A DNA stretch of 64,000 bases, taken from the NCBI GenBank assembly GCA_024195265.1, contig JAJLRJ010000015.1, positions 625,470 through 689,469 on the forward strand, written 5' to 3'. Position 1 is the stretch's first letter. Each line of letters opens with the position of its first letter. The DNA is from Dendrophyllia cribrosa. Lineage: Eukaryota > Cnidaria > Anthozoa > Scleractinia > Dendrophylliidae. The notes beneath the pieces were generated by a model. The model was given only the letters and a program-made list of their open reading frames with translations. It did no database searches and was not told the origin of the DNA. This document shows, in pieces, positions 34,074 to 45,887 of this stretch. A program made the position numbers and the translations under genes.

Positions 34074-34274
34074 GATGCAGCCTTCCTGTGGGTATGAAAG
34101 TACATTTGATGTTGGACGTTCAGGACTGTTTTCCTTGTCATCGGACGTGGCTGTGACTGTAACTTGCGGTGGAGATGTCACAGAACCACCAGCCGAAAAC
34201 AAAACTGACAGCCAGCTGTAGCTCACATCTGTAATAGTATCACTATTCTCAGATACTTTTGCTTGCTTTTGAGA

Positions 34275-34512
34275 CGTCAATATAAAGTCGTATTGACGTC
34301 TCAAAAATCTAGACAAAACTAATTTCGATTTTAAGGCGCGCGTTAATACTGCATTATATTGACGGCGTTGGAAGAAAATATGTTCCGTACTGGGCTCCGT
34401 CCCCGGGGCTCCGCCGCTTCGCGACTCCGCCCAATACGGAATATATTTTCTCCCAACTAGCCGTCAATATAATGCAGTATTGCAATTGACACCTCAAAAT
34501 CGAAATTAGTTT
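34275..34512. repeat. Hairpin-forming inverted repeat
   Basis: ACTAATTTCGATTTTAAGGC near 34318 pairs with CAAAATCGAAATTAGT near 34495, and TAATACTGCATTATATTGAC pairs with GTCAATATAATGCAGTATTG. A GC-rich centre (CCGTCCCCGGGGCTCCGCC) lies between. MITE-like; class unknown. Confidence 0.6.
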
Positions 34513-34744
34513 ATAAGAGTATTGAAAACATAACTTCGTAGCAGAATAAAGGCGGTGTGTTATCGCAAAAGAGCCGGCAAGGGGCGTAGTGAAAGTGTGA
34601 CACCCCCCCCCCCCATAAATGACTTGTATATTTATCTACCAAATATACCTGAAAGACGATTTGAACATTAATTAAAATTGTACCAAAACGAAGGAAACAG
34701 ACTTTATACATTTCCTAAAACGGACGTTACTCCTGTGACTTTTC

Positions 34745-35768
34745 CACGGCAATTAATGTTCTTTCCTCGCCCGATACCATAAGCACGCAGTGCTACGCGT
34801 CACGCAATCTCTTTGCAACACATTGTGGGAAACTTCCGAACTGTCATTTAGCGACTGAGTAAATAACGCTATGATATGATCTACAAGGCTCAGATATTCC
34901 AAACACACAACAATGGATCGGGGTGCAGGATTGTCTTTATTATAAACGCAATTCAAGGTTCGGGTCAGTTTAATTTTCTGATGAAAAAAGCGGGTAAGTG
35001 TTGATCGCTGTTCGCACAACATGATCGATTTTCGTGTCTCTACTCCGTATCCCAACAAACTGCTTAAAAGATATCATTTTTAGTTAGCAAAGTATAGATA
35101 AAGTTCTTCTGAAGTCTTTACGATTCTGAAAAAGGCTCTATCTCAAAGGAACTATTTTTAGCGATAAACATTTGGTGCGTAGTGGCGGCGCTCAGGTTCG
35201 TGTCACAAGTTCTGCTGGTGTCAAACTACCATTCACATTTTGGTCTCTCGACGGGGCACTTTTAAAGTGCCGCCAGAAATATTTCACCACAGTAAACAAC
35301 AGAAGTTGAGCTTCAAGACCGTCTTAATTTTGTTTTCAAACTCAACGTACCAATTGGGTTTCCACGGCGTTGAAATTGGTTCAAATTTGCTAATTTTTAA
35401 AATGGAAGAAATCATGTTTCTTCTAACGGCCGAAATATTCTTATTTCAACTGCTAAACAAAGTAAATAACAGTAGTGTGAAGAACAAGAGCGTGTTTATG
35501 TTGTGGCAACATTTTATTTATGTATGGCATCGCGTTTTTCTGTACGAGCGAGATGAAAATGTGTAATTTTTCGCCAGTTTCACAACTGAAAGGCCGCCGA
35601 TTTGCCGTTTTGCAAACTTTGCCCGTTTTCGAAAAAAATAAAACGCCGTTACAATTTTTTAAGTTATTTTTGAAAATACTTTACTATAGAGATTATTTGG
35701 GCAAAATATGAAGAAATCCGAAATTTTGTGAGTGACGCCCGATTTTCGAAAATTTCAGACATTGGCTC
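34745..35768. repeat. Long terminal inverted repeat, right arm of the TTAA element
   Basis: Reverse complement of 30833-31910; ends directly at TTAA 35769-35772. Confidence 0.8.
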
Positions 35769-35779
35769 TTAATATGCTC

Positions 35780-37479
35780 TTAGAGGAGGAAATGCCTTGA
35801 GGACCTTGAACTGCTACTGTGCGACCATGTGACTCTCGCGTTTCTCTCGTCCCAACCGTTCAACCATGACGAGACTGCACGCAAAGCAGTAATTCCCTGG
35901 TTGATAGGAACAATTTGAGGAGGTGTGCCACGAAGCTGGATACCGAAGGTTGTACAGATAGTATCGTTTTGTTCCAGGTATGAACACAGAGAGGACGTGG
36001 GGGAGATTATGCACACTCGACCAACTGCAGTATCGGAAACATAGATCGTGTTCTCTTCGACACAAATAGCGGTCGGCTGGACGAAAGATGCTGATAGGGA
36101 AGAACCGTCTTGAGATAGGGTTCTACCAGAGCCAGCAATGTCAGTGACCGTCCCGTTTCTGAACCGTTTTACTTTCCTTGCGTCTCTGTCTGTAAAGATG
36201 ACGTCACCTCCATTTGAAACAGAAACACCGTGGATACGCTGGCATTCGGTAGAGTTGTTTTGGACTAGTACCGTGGACCTACCATCTGACAAATTAAAAC
36301 AAATGAGTCCACCATTGTCTCTTGAGTCTGCAACGTAAAGGTTATTGTGTGCAACAGATATACCATATGGCAAAATGCCTTGTGGTAAGGGTATAACTGA
36401 GACCACAGTTCCTTTCAAGACTGCTCCATTGTTTCCGATTGCTACTTGCTTGATGGAGGTGCTTTGCAAATCTGAAAGGAACAGTAGATCGTCGCCACAC
36501 CCACAGAGAGCTAGAGGAGTTATGGTTGGCACGCTCAGTGGAAGGGAGTTGAGTTTGGTGACGTCAATGTCATATCTACGTTGCTCATTGGAAATCCAGT
36601 CACTCAAGCGTTTGACCAGCTCCTTCCTGTTCAGATTCCCGAATGAGATGCCTCGTTCTTCCAGATGTTGTCGGAGATCTTCCACCTTCATACTCTTTGG
36701 TCGAAGGAGGACAGCAGGATTCTGAATCAAAAATGCCACCCGGTTGTTGCCAGTGTCTGCCACGAATACAGTACTGTTGAGGTAGGCTACTCCATTTGGG
36801 TTCTTTAAATGGCTGCGCAGCTCGCTTACATCTACGGGGTAATGTAATCGTCCTTGAAATAATCTGGACTTGCTATTGTCAGTGATGATCAATTTCCCTT
36901 CAGGGGCAATACAGAGTCCTGTTGGGTGCATTAGAACTCCTCTTGCGTTTCCTTTGTAGAGTCGGTAGGGCTCGGGAATCAGGGTTTGGACTGTATGTCT
37001 CACCTCTCGTAAAATGACTCGTACGGATTCTTTGTTGATAGTGAGCAGGTCAGTGACTGACATTCGGTCTCGGTTTCTCACAGCAGCCAAAGTAACAGCA
37101 GCTCGCATTCTTTTTCTCATTTGAACGTCTGGGTCATTGTACAAAACCCTCAAGTTGGAAAGGTTGAATCTTTCTCCCGCCTTCAACAAGAACCAGTTCG
37201 CAAGGCTACCTTTTGGGCACTTTGCAACGTGAGTTGCCTCTGGTAAAGGCAATAAAAATTGCAACTCGGCGCTAACTGTTCCGTTCTTCTTCACTTCTAT
37301 TAACCTTTGCATGGCTTGCTTGTTGCTTTCTTCACAATCAGCAGTCCACACTGGAATAAACAGACTAACACACTGTTTTCCGGCGGCGATGCAACGATGA
37401 CACGCTCGAAGTGGAGCCTCTACAAAGGATTGGCCGCTTTCATCGCAGGTCCTACACACTTGAGTACTCCGAGTGCAAT
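35780..37479 (-). CDS. Exon 8 in the right copy: Cys finger, second acidic block, NHL propeller with SAP motif
   Basis: Same layout as 5717-7416: finger, TADCEESNKQAM, ATHVAKCPKG, NHL repeats and a SAP-like segment. The open frame is intact over 569 codons. About ten residues differ from the left copy, for example CPKG for CLKG and NWF for NWS. The stop codon lies 8 bases before the TTAA insertion site, so the insertion separates this exon from the C-terminal frame by 4.9 kb. In the alternative frame at the 3' end this copy has a TAG where the left copy reads Glu. Confidence 0.65.
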
Positions 37480-37502
37480 CTATGAGCAATGTCAGAAATA
37501 GA

Positions 37503-37551
<49 letters not shown>

Positions 37552-37810
37552 ATATATAATATCCTATTTTTTAATGCATGTAATTCTAGCTACTTTGTTT
37601 TGAATCTGACTATAGAGTTTCAAAAGCTGTTAAGGCTACCCTCGACACACTTTATTTTCAAAGTTCTATTCATCTTATACCGGCTTTCTTTAAAAGGGAA
37701 TTGTATCCCTTACAGTTTAACATTTGCGATTTTCTAGGGCTTGCACATCATGGAAAGCGATTAACCGATTTCCTTGTATGCTAACGAAAAGAGTACCGAC
37801 CACGCCTTAC

Positions 37811-38641
37811 CTTCACAGTGACGGTTACAATTTGCCCCAGAGGACACTATGACATTTTCGCGAGTTTCCGTTGAGGTAAGCAGGCAATGTAGGCAGATTT
37901 GAAGCTGCTTCACTCGAGTTTCTATACGATTTTTCACGTCATTGCCATTTAAACCCTTTGATGTGAAGTCGTTTCCAATCGGCAAGGACAGTTTGTTGTC
38001 CAATGTCGTCAAAACTGCAGCGTTTGCTTCAACTACAAACAATTTGCGCAGCTCGTTAGGGTCAGGGCTAGGATTGTTCTTAACATGGTTGACATCCACT
38101 GGAAATATCAGTCCCACAAGTTCTTTGATGCGCCTATCAAACTGCAATCCGGGTTTGAGACTCAATCCGTCCGTTGCTGGGATTGCGGGTATTAACATTT
38201 GGGATGTTGTTTGCAATAGCGGTTGAACACCACTCTCTTGTTGCCTCGCAAGAAGTAAATACGCAACAAGTAGACTTTTAATAATACCATTGCGGGTAGT
38301 ATATATAGCCCGCTTTGGTTTTGTCCCTTGTTGTTTTTGATGGAACAAAGGGAAGGTTCCAGTCTTTCCATTGGAATTTAAATGCACCTCCACGACCTTG
38401 TTTTAAGTGGCCTGGTCCTCTCAACAAGTTCATTGTTTTAGGCTTGCCATGAAATTCTAACGTTTCCGTATATGTTTGCACCGTTTCATCATGGGAAAAC
38501 TGTTCCCGGGGATTTGAAGACTTTGTAGCAAACTCTAATGCGCCTTTCACACACTTGTAGAAAATGTGATCTTTTCCAAGTCTCTTTGACTGAACTTCCT
38601 GCTGTAGCATTACCACAACGGGATCAAGATCTTCAAATACC
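37811..38641 (-). pseudogene. Exon 7 in the right copy, same frameshift
   Basis: Counterpart of 4539-5369 with the same frame change in the TATATA stretch (about 38305). One residue difference is visible in the conserved block (SLKPGLQFD instead of SLKTGLQFD). The candidate first catalytic Asp is retained. Confidence 0.5.
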
Positions 38642-38920
38642 CTTAAAAAAATATTGGTTATAATGAGGGTCTGTTATCCAAATAGGGAACCCAGTAATTT
38701 CAATAATAGACGACATAGCTATTCAAACTATTAACCTGAGCAATACAAATTTATATTTTGTTTTTAACTTTTTATTACAAATTCTGCTAGCTTGTAGTCA
38801 TTTATGTTTATTGGCGTATAAACGAACGACAACTCGATATACACGTAGCTGAGATTTTCGCTGTATTTGGTAATGTTTCAATAAGTAACGACAGTAACGG
38901 TTAACAGCTTATAAACTTAC

Positions 38921-40443
38921 ACACAAGGAAAGCTGTCCTCGTCACTCTCGATATCGTCTGGTGACGTTTGGTCCTCCAAGTCACTAACACCATTCCTAAA
39001 TAACGTAATGTTTACGAAATATTTACCAGCGAAATTAAAATCAGAACTAATTACATTTGATGTTGTATGAATGTCCATCTCTGTAAGGATAATATTAAGG
39101 CCCTGTTAGTGTCTGTTTGGAAGGGTTCAATTACCCCCTATTCCTATAATGCTAAGGACAGTTGTCCCTTATCCCTAAAAGTACCTCTGTTTGAATTTCG
39201 CCGTTATCCCTTATCCCTAAAATCCCTAACAGGGCCTCGATATTGGTGCAGGTGGTGTGGGGAAATTGCGCATCCGTAGAATAAGCGTAGTAATACTTTT
39301 CAAGATAGAGTGACGTCAATAAAACGATCATTTATTGTTGTTTTTAGTACCGGATCTCGCGATACAGAGTTTATTTCGGCTTATTGCCATAGTCACTTTT
39401 GCGACATTTTCGATCCGTTTCCGCCAACCACCTGCACTTACTTTGAACTGTCTTCGTTGTCTTGAGCTGACGAAGTAGAGGTTCTGTCGGTTCTGGGAGC
39501 CATCAGGCTCCTAATGTCTCCACTCTTCACAATCGGGCGGCATTTTAACCAGTGATCTGTTGAAAAAAACGACGAAAATCAATCTCTTTTCAGCACATAA
39601 AACTAAGTTAATTTCCCTCTCTAAAGCGAAAAGTACCCAACTCCTTGGAATTACTTGTTTTTTCAAATAGAAAACGCACCATCAAGGACCATCAAGAGGA
39701 TGTAACAGTTAATGAAGAACTTGGCTCTTTCAGTGTGGTCAGTGAAAATCACAGTTACAGCTGCATGAAGAGATGTAATTAAGAATTTGCAGAGAAGGTC
39801 GTATATATACTTACTATCGCCAAAGTGCTTCTCGTATCGAAGGCGGTTTAAGGTCCGTATGCTTTGGCAGGTGCCGCATTTTACTTGCAGCTCATTGAGC
39901 CCCTCGGAACCTGGATACTTTTTCTCCACATCTAAAGAAAGAGTGTTCCAGAGGGTGCTGATTAGTGCTTATTAGTACCAATAGACACAAAAGAGAAAGG
40001 AAAAGTGACGTCAAACGTCGATCGCCAGGAAACATATATGACCATCACATATGTCAAACTATTTGACCCTCTGTTAGACCCTGTTAATTGTTGAAACACA
40101 CGAAGTGATTTGTCAAATGGCTTAACATAGCATCAAAAGCACAGGCGCAATCTAAAAAATATTTAGAGACATTACAACACGATGTGTTCCATGTATGTAT
40201 AACACGATAAACAGTAATGTGTCTCGGTTATACCTTGCTTGAAGCGTTCCAGCCGAGTTGCCTGTTCAGGAGAGCGGTCGAACTCAAACGGCACTCTTCC
40301 GTCACCCTAAATCCATGTCCTCAAAGCTTTTGAAAGACCTTCATCCTTCGAAGAATGGTCATTTCTTGCTTTTGTCCTAATGACCTTCGTGGTCTTACTT
40401 GGGACACCAGGAACAGCCCGGTATTGCACCTCAACAATTCGCA
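38921..40443 (-). pseudogene. Exons 3-6 in the right copy, same in-frame stop
   Basis: Exons 40443-40234, 39931-39815, 39556-39442 and 38995-38921 mirror the left copy, with GT-AG borders kept. The nonsense TAG is at 40307-40309. One extra T lies in the polypyrimidine tract before exon 5. The Cys/His residues are conserved. Confidence 0.55.
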
Positions 40444-40580
40444 CTGGAGTAGACAAAGAAGGTAGCGTGAGTTAATGGTCGCGTTAATCGTTTCTCGGGT
40501 AAAACGTTAAGGTTTGTGAACGAGTTTTTACGATATTTGCACTTAATAATAATTAGCTGTAATAAAAAAACACTACTCAC

Positions 40581-41168
40581 CCAAAAGCATGTAATCTTTG
40601 GTTGAGTTTCGCAGACGTATCACAACATTCTGCCATTCTGCCTCTGTTTGGGCCAAGAAGGTGGGAACATTAACATCGGTTCTCCCACAGATACCGATGT
40701 CTATGTTAAATTGGCCCACGTTTGCGCGTCGAGCATCTCCTGTTACACCATAGTCCCTTTTCACAAACTGCTTGCACTCGGCAAGAGTACCAGTAGTGCA
40801 TGAAAAGGTTACAATAGTAAACCTGGAGTAGCAGCGTTTTGAATGTCCAAATTTGAACACTTCAATTAAAGCGTCCAATGGCGGACCCATAGCCATAACT
40901 GATAGCTCAGTGAAGGAACTCGGGTTGTCGGCTGCATCACTTTGCTGATTGACGCTCTTTGTCAGAAAACTCGAGATGGATGCCTGAAAACTTGGGCGGG
41001 GTCTTTTGGCCTCCGAGGTTTTCAGCTCTGTGCTGGTTTTGCGTTTTCCCTGACTGTCCCGTCCACCCTGGCTGCTCCTTTCTGACAAATCGTAACAATT
41101 GTCAGAGGAAGAAACTTCTGAAAAGTCAGAGCCACTTGTAGACCGCTCGGGATATTTATCTGACTTAT
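40581..41168 (-). CDS. Exon 2 in the right copy
   Basis: Identical in translation to 2013-2600, including the NLS-like and PIP-box-like stretches. It joins exon 1 (43408-43300) in phase across an intron of about 2.1 kb that contains the nested element 41843-42650. Confidence 0.6.
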
Positions 41169-41842
41169 CTAAGATCAAAAGTGGAGTCATTAAAAAGTTG
41201 AAATTAGGGTCATAGATAACAAAGCATCGCATCATGTTTTATTTATTTGTCTCTATGTCGACTATGCCAAAACAAATCTTTATTCAAAAACCAAAGTCAC
41301 CAAATGATCTTAGATAACGAAAATTAGCCTTTTCAGACCTTTTTCACCTTTTTTTTTCTGATCCACGGTCGTGGTGCGCAGGAAAGACAGAAACATATCC
41401 GTGAAGATTACAAGAAAAGACAGAAAATTCAGAAAAATATACAGGCACTGCGACAGCTTGAGAATCAGTTGAGGCAAAAGATAGTGAGAATTGTTTTTCA
41501 GTGTTTGCCTGGCTTTGACAGCTGCGATGTCTTTCGTAATGAAGTTTCCTTTTTGTCATTGACAATCATTGTGCGTGGAACGTCCGGTTTCCGGAAGATT
41601 ACGAAGAGCGAATCTTAAAACGGTCTTAGAAATGTCAAAAATGAAATTAAAGTTGGAATATATATATATGCTTAATTCTTTCTCTGAGGAAAAGAGGGAT
41701 TCTAAGGATATGCACTATTTTGTCCTGACTTTCTGACTGAATTTAAGTCTCAAAATAGCAATGATCAATGATGAACGATTATGCGTGACCGGACTCTGAC
41801 CGAGCAATGACAGATAATTGTTAGCGACGATGAGTGGCAACA

Positions 41843-42650
41843 GGTGGGTTCATACTAGCGATGTTAGTAGAATCGTACACTTGAATCGTACTTTAGATGT
41901 GAACGGGTCTAATTCCATCTAAAGTAGCCTCCTTAGTGGCCATGGCAACGCACCCAAGGAGGTCAAGGAGCCGAAGTATACTCTCAAGTGTAGTTCCAAC
42001 TATCCTTAGGGGCTTACTTACATGCATTCCGGAAGTTTTAACGTCAATCAAAAAAGTTTCGCGGCAGATAAGCGCACGCTACATGTACCTGCAAACACGC
42101 AAACACGCTTTGACTTCGCCTGTGCACTTCGGTTTGTCTTCGAGCACGCCATCGCAATCAAAGACATCTATGAGAGTAGTCAGACACCCCAAGATCCGAA
42201 AATATCAACAGAAGAGGACAGTCAAGGACCAAAAAAGACGAGAGTAAAGTCTGCTGACTTGTCCATTTTGACAATTCATGGTCATGAACATCACAGACAT
42301 CATCATTTGCCTTTATTTACGTCTTATTCTGAATTCTTCTTCTACCATGCACATCTGATGATGCAGATGAAATAACAAGTACCGCTATCGCAGCAGTAGC
42401 AAAATCATCAATCCTAAGATACATGCCATTCTAGCATTTCGAGGTCGTATGATGAAAACTATGATGGTTTAGCTGCTACAGTTTTCGCTTGCCTGCTGAA
42501 TATAACTGATAAAATTTCCCGCGCAACATAATTGACAACTTCAATACTCTAATTCCAGTATGAACTCTTATCGCTTAAGTGGTCTCAAGTAGTATAACTT
42601 GTACTTCCGGAGTGCTTAAAGTTTACTGACATCCCTAGTATGAACCCACC
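41843..42650. mobile_element. Nested inverted-repeat element, right-copy counterpart
   Basis: Mirror of 531-1338 with the same GGTGGGTTCATACTAG ends. It was present in the common ancestor of the two large copies. Confidence 0.55.
42022..42375 (+). CDS. 117-aa open frame, counterpart of 806-1159
   Basis: Translation identical to that of the left copy. It lies inside the nested element, antisense to the large element's gene. Not recognised; may be non-coding. Confidence 0.25.
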   Translation: MHSGSFNVNQKSFAADKRTLHVPANTQTRFDFACALRFVFEHAIAIKDIYESSQTPQDPKISTEEDSQGPKKTRVKSADLSILTIHGHEHHRHHHLPLFTSYSEFFFYHAHLMMQMK

Positions 42651-43299
42651 TATGTGCGTTTAGAATCACCATAGGTGACATAGGTCATGGTCAGTAAACA
42701 GTTCTTTTCTGACTTTTCTTCTTCAAAATCTCCGTAAAATTCTAGGATGCTTTTATGTCTTATTTAATATATATAAAGATCTACAAACGCGGATAAACGT
42801 AAACATTTTTCCGAATTGGATGATCCTAGCTTGTTTTTGAACCGATTCTGCTCGAGAGTTCTGTCAGTTCTGACAGTTCTGGTTAGTTCTGGATCGCGAT
42901 GATCCCGCGCAATTTGCACCTACAGTTTCACAATTGAGACCAGTTGAACCTCTCGTAATCTCGAACTCAAATCCATTTCCCTTCGGTGACCTTCGTTTCC
43001 CATATACATACATAGTATTGCCTATTACACAAACAGATTAAACTCCAATTATACAGTGATTGCAGTCCGTGCTAACAGAGATCAACAGAGTGTTTCGTCT
43101 TTCTGAAGCTTCATATATAAAGTGACCTAGCTGTTTACATATATATGTCTTCAATGCATGCATTTCAGTGTAATTACTGAATTTACAATCATGGGTGGCC
43201 AGCGACCACTGATGTATAAATCTTCAAGGTTGACCAAGGTTACCTTCATCAAGTTCCTTCCTATAAAGTCATAAAAGACCATAAAAAGAATTGACTTAC

Positions 43300-43408
43300 C
43301 TTTTCCACCCTTCCGAGGCTTTTGCGTCTTATGCGCCTTGTGTAATTTGTGTCGTCTGCGTTTTTCGGGCTTTTCTCGTTTTCTCTTTTCCTTCTTGTGT
43401 TTTCCCAT
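43300..43408 (-). CDS. Exon 1 of the large element's gene: highly basic N-terminus
   Basis: ATG at 43408-43406 opens 36 codons that are almost all Lys, Arg and His (MGKHKKEKRKREKPEKRR), then a donor GTAAGT begins at 43299. The single G left over joins AT of exon 2 to form a codon, which supports this start. Such a run is typical of nuclear and DNA-binding N-termini. The longer open frame to 43546 includes upstream sequence without coding character. The left copy's exon 1 would lie outside the window. Confidence 0.55.
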
Positions 43409-43729
43409 GACTGATGACTGACTATGTGCGACTTGTAACACGACTAACACGGGAAGAGTTACGTATTGAGATCTATTGACCCTTATTAGATCACCAGAGA
43501 TGACGTCAGAGATTACCAGAGATTCGAAATGACATATGAGCGCCAAAAATCAAAGGTCATCGATATGTATGTATACCGGGAGTCTAGGGTCTACTCTGAC
43601 TACATGTCCGATGCAAAGAGAGGAAGAGAAGGGCCTTGGGAACGACGTTGATAGACGTTGGGTCAAAGATCAATTGCAACAAAGGCGGACCTTCGCGTGT
43701 TATAGACGATATGATCAATAATGTTTAAC

Positions 43730-43910
43730 TTTAATTGGTAAATTGCACAACTTTTTGAAGTCGCTGTCTATTTTCAGTGTTTATTGTGTCGCTGTCGTAA
43801 TTGTCGTATTTTTGAGGCGGAATCGAGTCGCTTGTCGCTGTTGAGAACGTCTCGTGTCGGCAGTTTTCGGGGCCATGTCGCTTGTCGCTTTTACCCCTTG
43901 GAAGGCCTCT
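43730..43910. repeat. Subterminal repeats and outer terminus of the right large element
   Basis: GTCGCTGTC, GTCGCTTGTCGCTG and GTCGCTTGTCGCTTTT occur in succession before the terminal CCCCTTGGAAGGCCTCT. Similar GCGACA motifs lie near the inner terminus, as expected for transposase-binding repeats. Confidence 0.6.
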
Positions 43911-44011
43911 TTATTTGAATATTGATCTGTGAACTTGATATTAGATCTGGCGGACTGTTAGTGTGGTAATTAGTGTAAGTATTTATCTTCGTGTTAGTAC
44001 ATGTATGAATT

Positions 44012-44150
44012 GTGGGTTGAAATGAAATTCAGGTTAAAATGATTTCATCCTAGCTTGATACTGATTTATGATAATGAATCAAAGACAAAAGAAATTCAAA
44101 GTCAAACTAGGTTGAAATCATTTTAACCTGAATTTCATTTCAACCTACAA
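44012..44150. repeat. Hairpin MITE-like repeat
   Basis: GGTTGAAATGAAATTCAGGT at about 44012 is paired with its reverse complement near 44145, and AAAATGATTTCATCCTAG pairs with CTAGGTTGAAATCATTTT. The arms are about 38 bases with a central loop of about 60. Confidence 0.75.
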
Positions 44151-44164
44151 CATAATGCATGTTA

Positions 44165-44480
44165 GTATTAATAGACAATAGACAATAGGCAATTTATTTA
44201 ATGTGGTCGTTACACTTAGCTATGGGATTGGTGTGTCCTGAAGGACGCACCAGCTAATTTACAGGTACGCCACAAAATAAAAGTAAAAATATAAAATACC
44301 AATGGATGATAGTTGTGTACAATAAAAAGCAGGTAAAATTGATCAAATTGTATAAAACACTATTTACAGATGGCAGCTTATATCGATGTTACATAGATCC
44401 TTCTTAAAAGCTTTGTAGCACTGAAAAAATCTTATAGTGTTTGGTAAGTTGTTCCATAACTTGCGGGCATTGTATCTCTA
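44165..44480 (-). mobile_element. 5'-truncated LINE, minus strand
   Basis: From 44474 the minus strand reads YNARKLWNNLPNTIRFF and ends KDLCNIDISCHL with TAA at 44365-44363, the usual end of a CR1/L2-like ORF2. The untranslated tail ends in TTGTCTA-type repeats near 44170. Confidence 0.6.
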
Positions 44481-44599
44481 CGATTTTAAACCGTATTAGA
44501 ATAGTAGTGTTATAATTATGTACTACATATTGTGCAGATTATTTTCATTGATAACCAATAAAAATCGGTTAAAATAAAGATTATTGGCACTGCAAAAAC

Positions 44600-45291
44600 G
44601 TGCTTTTCATTTAATTTTTTTTGGTAATGCTCGAGAACATGCAGTCTCCTTTTTTTGTCAAAGCAAAATGTCTTCTCTGCCATTTTTTTTTTCAATATGT
44701 AAGTTACTTAATGTACGACATTCATGAGCAGTCCGTCCCAACTAACAAGTAATCTTTTCAACCAATTCACCAAAACCAGTACGGTCCACAATTATAATAC
44801 CAGATCAGCGTCAAATGAATGTTTCTATGTGGCTAATGAGTTTACTCGCCTAATACTTAGCCGACGACAGACATAAACTTTGCCTTCTTGACGTGGCTAA
44901 TGAGTTTACTGCTTGCAATGATAATCGAACTGAAAAGATATAAATGGCAGTTTTAGAGATGAGTTGCCCATTAAATACATTCTGTCATTTGCCATAGGAT
45001 TACCAATTTTTGATGCATTTTCCGCCCATTTTGGACGAAAACCCCTACGTGGCTCATGCTAACGCATTCGCTTTAGCCCCCTCACTTTAAAATCTGCTCC
45101 GCGGGCCCTGTTAAGTGGTTGGCCATCCTCATAAAATGTTTAGTCCCTTAATAAGGCCCGAGGCTTATTTGAATTCTAAATATTCGTTTTTGCTATTCTC
45201 ATTTAAGGATAAAATAGGATTTAAAACAAACAAAAATTGTAGAAGACAGGGTATTCACGGCTGGTCAACCATCCAAGTACTAGCTCCGCCC

Positions 45292-45323
<32 letters not shown>

Positions 45324-45560
45324 ACGTGATTTATTCGCCCTCGGTAAATAAAAATAACCGGCTTATATTCCACATGGGCGAGGTTGACTGCCCAATGACA
45401 AACAAACGCTTTTGTGCAATGCATATATCGGAATGCTTTTGTATGTGTGGAGAACAATAGAATAAAAATGCTGAACGTACGCACTGGGATTTCGACGTGG
45501 TAAATTCGTACAGAACAAACATGTTTTGCGTCGTGTCTGAGCTTTATTTACTCCAAGATC
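44600..45560. other. Intergenic, no supported gene
   Basis: AT-rich; GTGGCTAATGAGTTTACT occurs twice (about 44830 and 44893). A short hairpin at about 45289-45378 has CGCCCAAGTAAGGGTTATTTT-like arms. It directly precedes the candidate exon at 45568. Confidence 0.35.
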
Positions 45561-45567
45561 AGAAGAC

Positions 45568-45747
45568 ATGAGTGACTCGGCAGACGACTTGTTTCGTACT
45601 CAGAACAGTTTCAGTGGTTCGTTAAATGTAAGCAGTAAGCTAGACGAGGAGCTCGCGACTGAACAACCTCGAGGTGCTTATGATAACGCGCAGTTTAGTG
45701 TTGAGGTGTTGTTCGAAGATGCCAAGCAATGTCAAGATATCGCAGCA
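45568..45747 (+). CDS. Plausible first coding exon of an unrecognised gene
   Basis: ATG at 45568 opens 60 codons rich in Ser, Asp and Glu (MSDSADDLFRTQNSFSG; LDEELATEQPRGAYDNAQF; FEDAKQCQDIAA) and ends at a good donor, GTAAGT at 45748. Composition is coding-like and unlike its surroundings. The next exon is not visible; the putative intron is filled with a MITE, LINE debris and later elements. It may be the only host-type exon in the window, but function is unknown. Confidence 0.4.
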
Positions 45748-45887
45748 GTAAGTAGAATCCAGTAATCCAGTATTTCGGAACGATCATCGTCTGTGTTCAG
45801 TTTAACAAATTGCTCGGTTGTGTTCAAAATGTAAGAATCCTTAAAGTTGGTGATTATTGTAATAACAAATAGAAAATATTTTTTCAG

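Larger units (their letters stand above)
30833..35768. mobile_element. 4.9-kb TTAA-flanked element with about 1-kb terminal inverted repeats
   Basis: TTAA borders both sides (30829-30832 and 35769-35772); the left large copy has a single TTAA at 7424-7427, so the insertion and its duplication are proven by comparison. The ends are GAGCCAATGTCTGAAATTTT and its reverse complement, and the inverted repeats extend about 1.0-1.1 kb inward (30833 to about 31910; about 34745 to 35768). TTAA duplication fits piggyBac or Kolobok. No transposase is recognised inside, so it is probably non-autonomous. The centre contains other repeats. Confidence 0.85.
28591..43910 (-). mobile_element. Right copy of the large TIR-bounded transposon (complete ends)
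   Basis: Both ends are visible: AGAGGCCTTCCAAGGGG at 28591-28607 and its reverse complement at 43894-43910. Subterminal GCGACA/TGTCGC motifs lie inside both ends (28610-28700 and 43760-43890). Length is 15.3 kb, or about 10.2 kb without the later insertions at 30833-35768 and 28898-29039. It carries one gene on - with exon 1 at 43408-43300. Flanks (CTCAGT left, TTATTT right) show no obvious target duplication. Terminal structure is seen directly; mobility is inferred from two copies sharing the same boundary. Confidence 0.7.
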
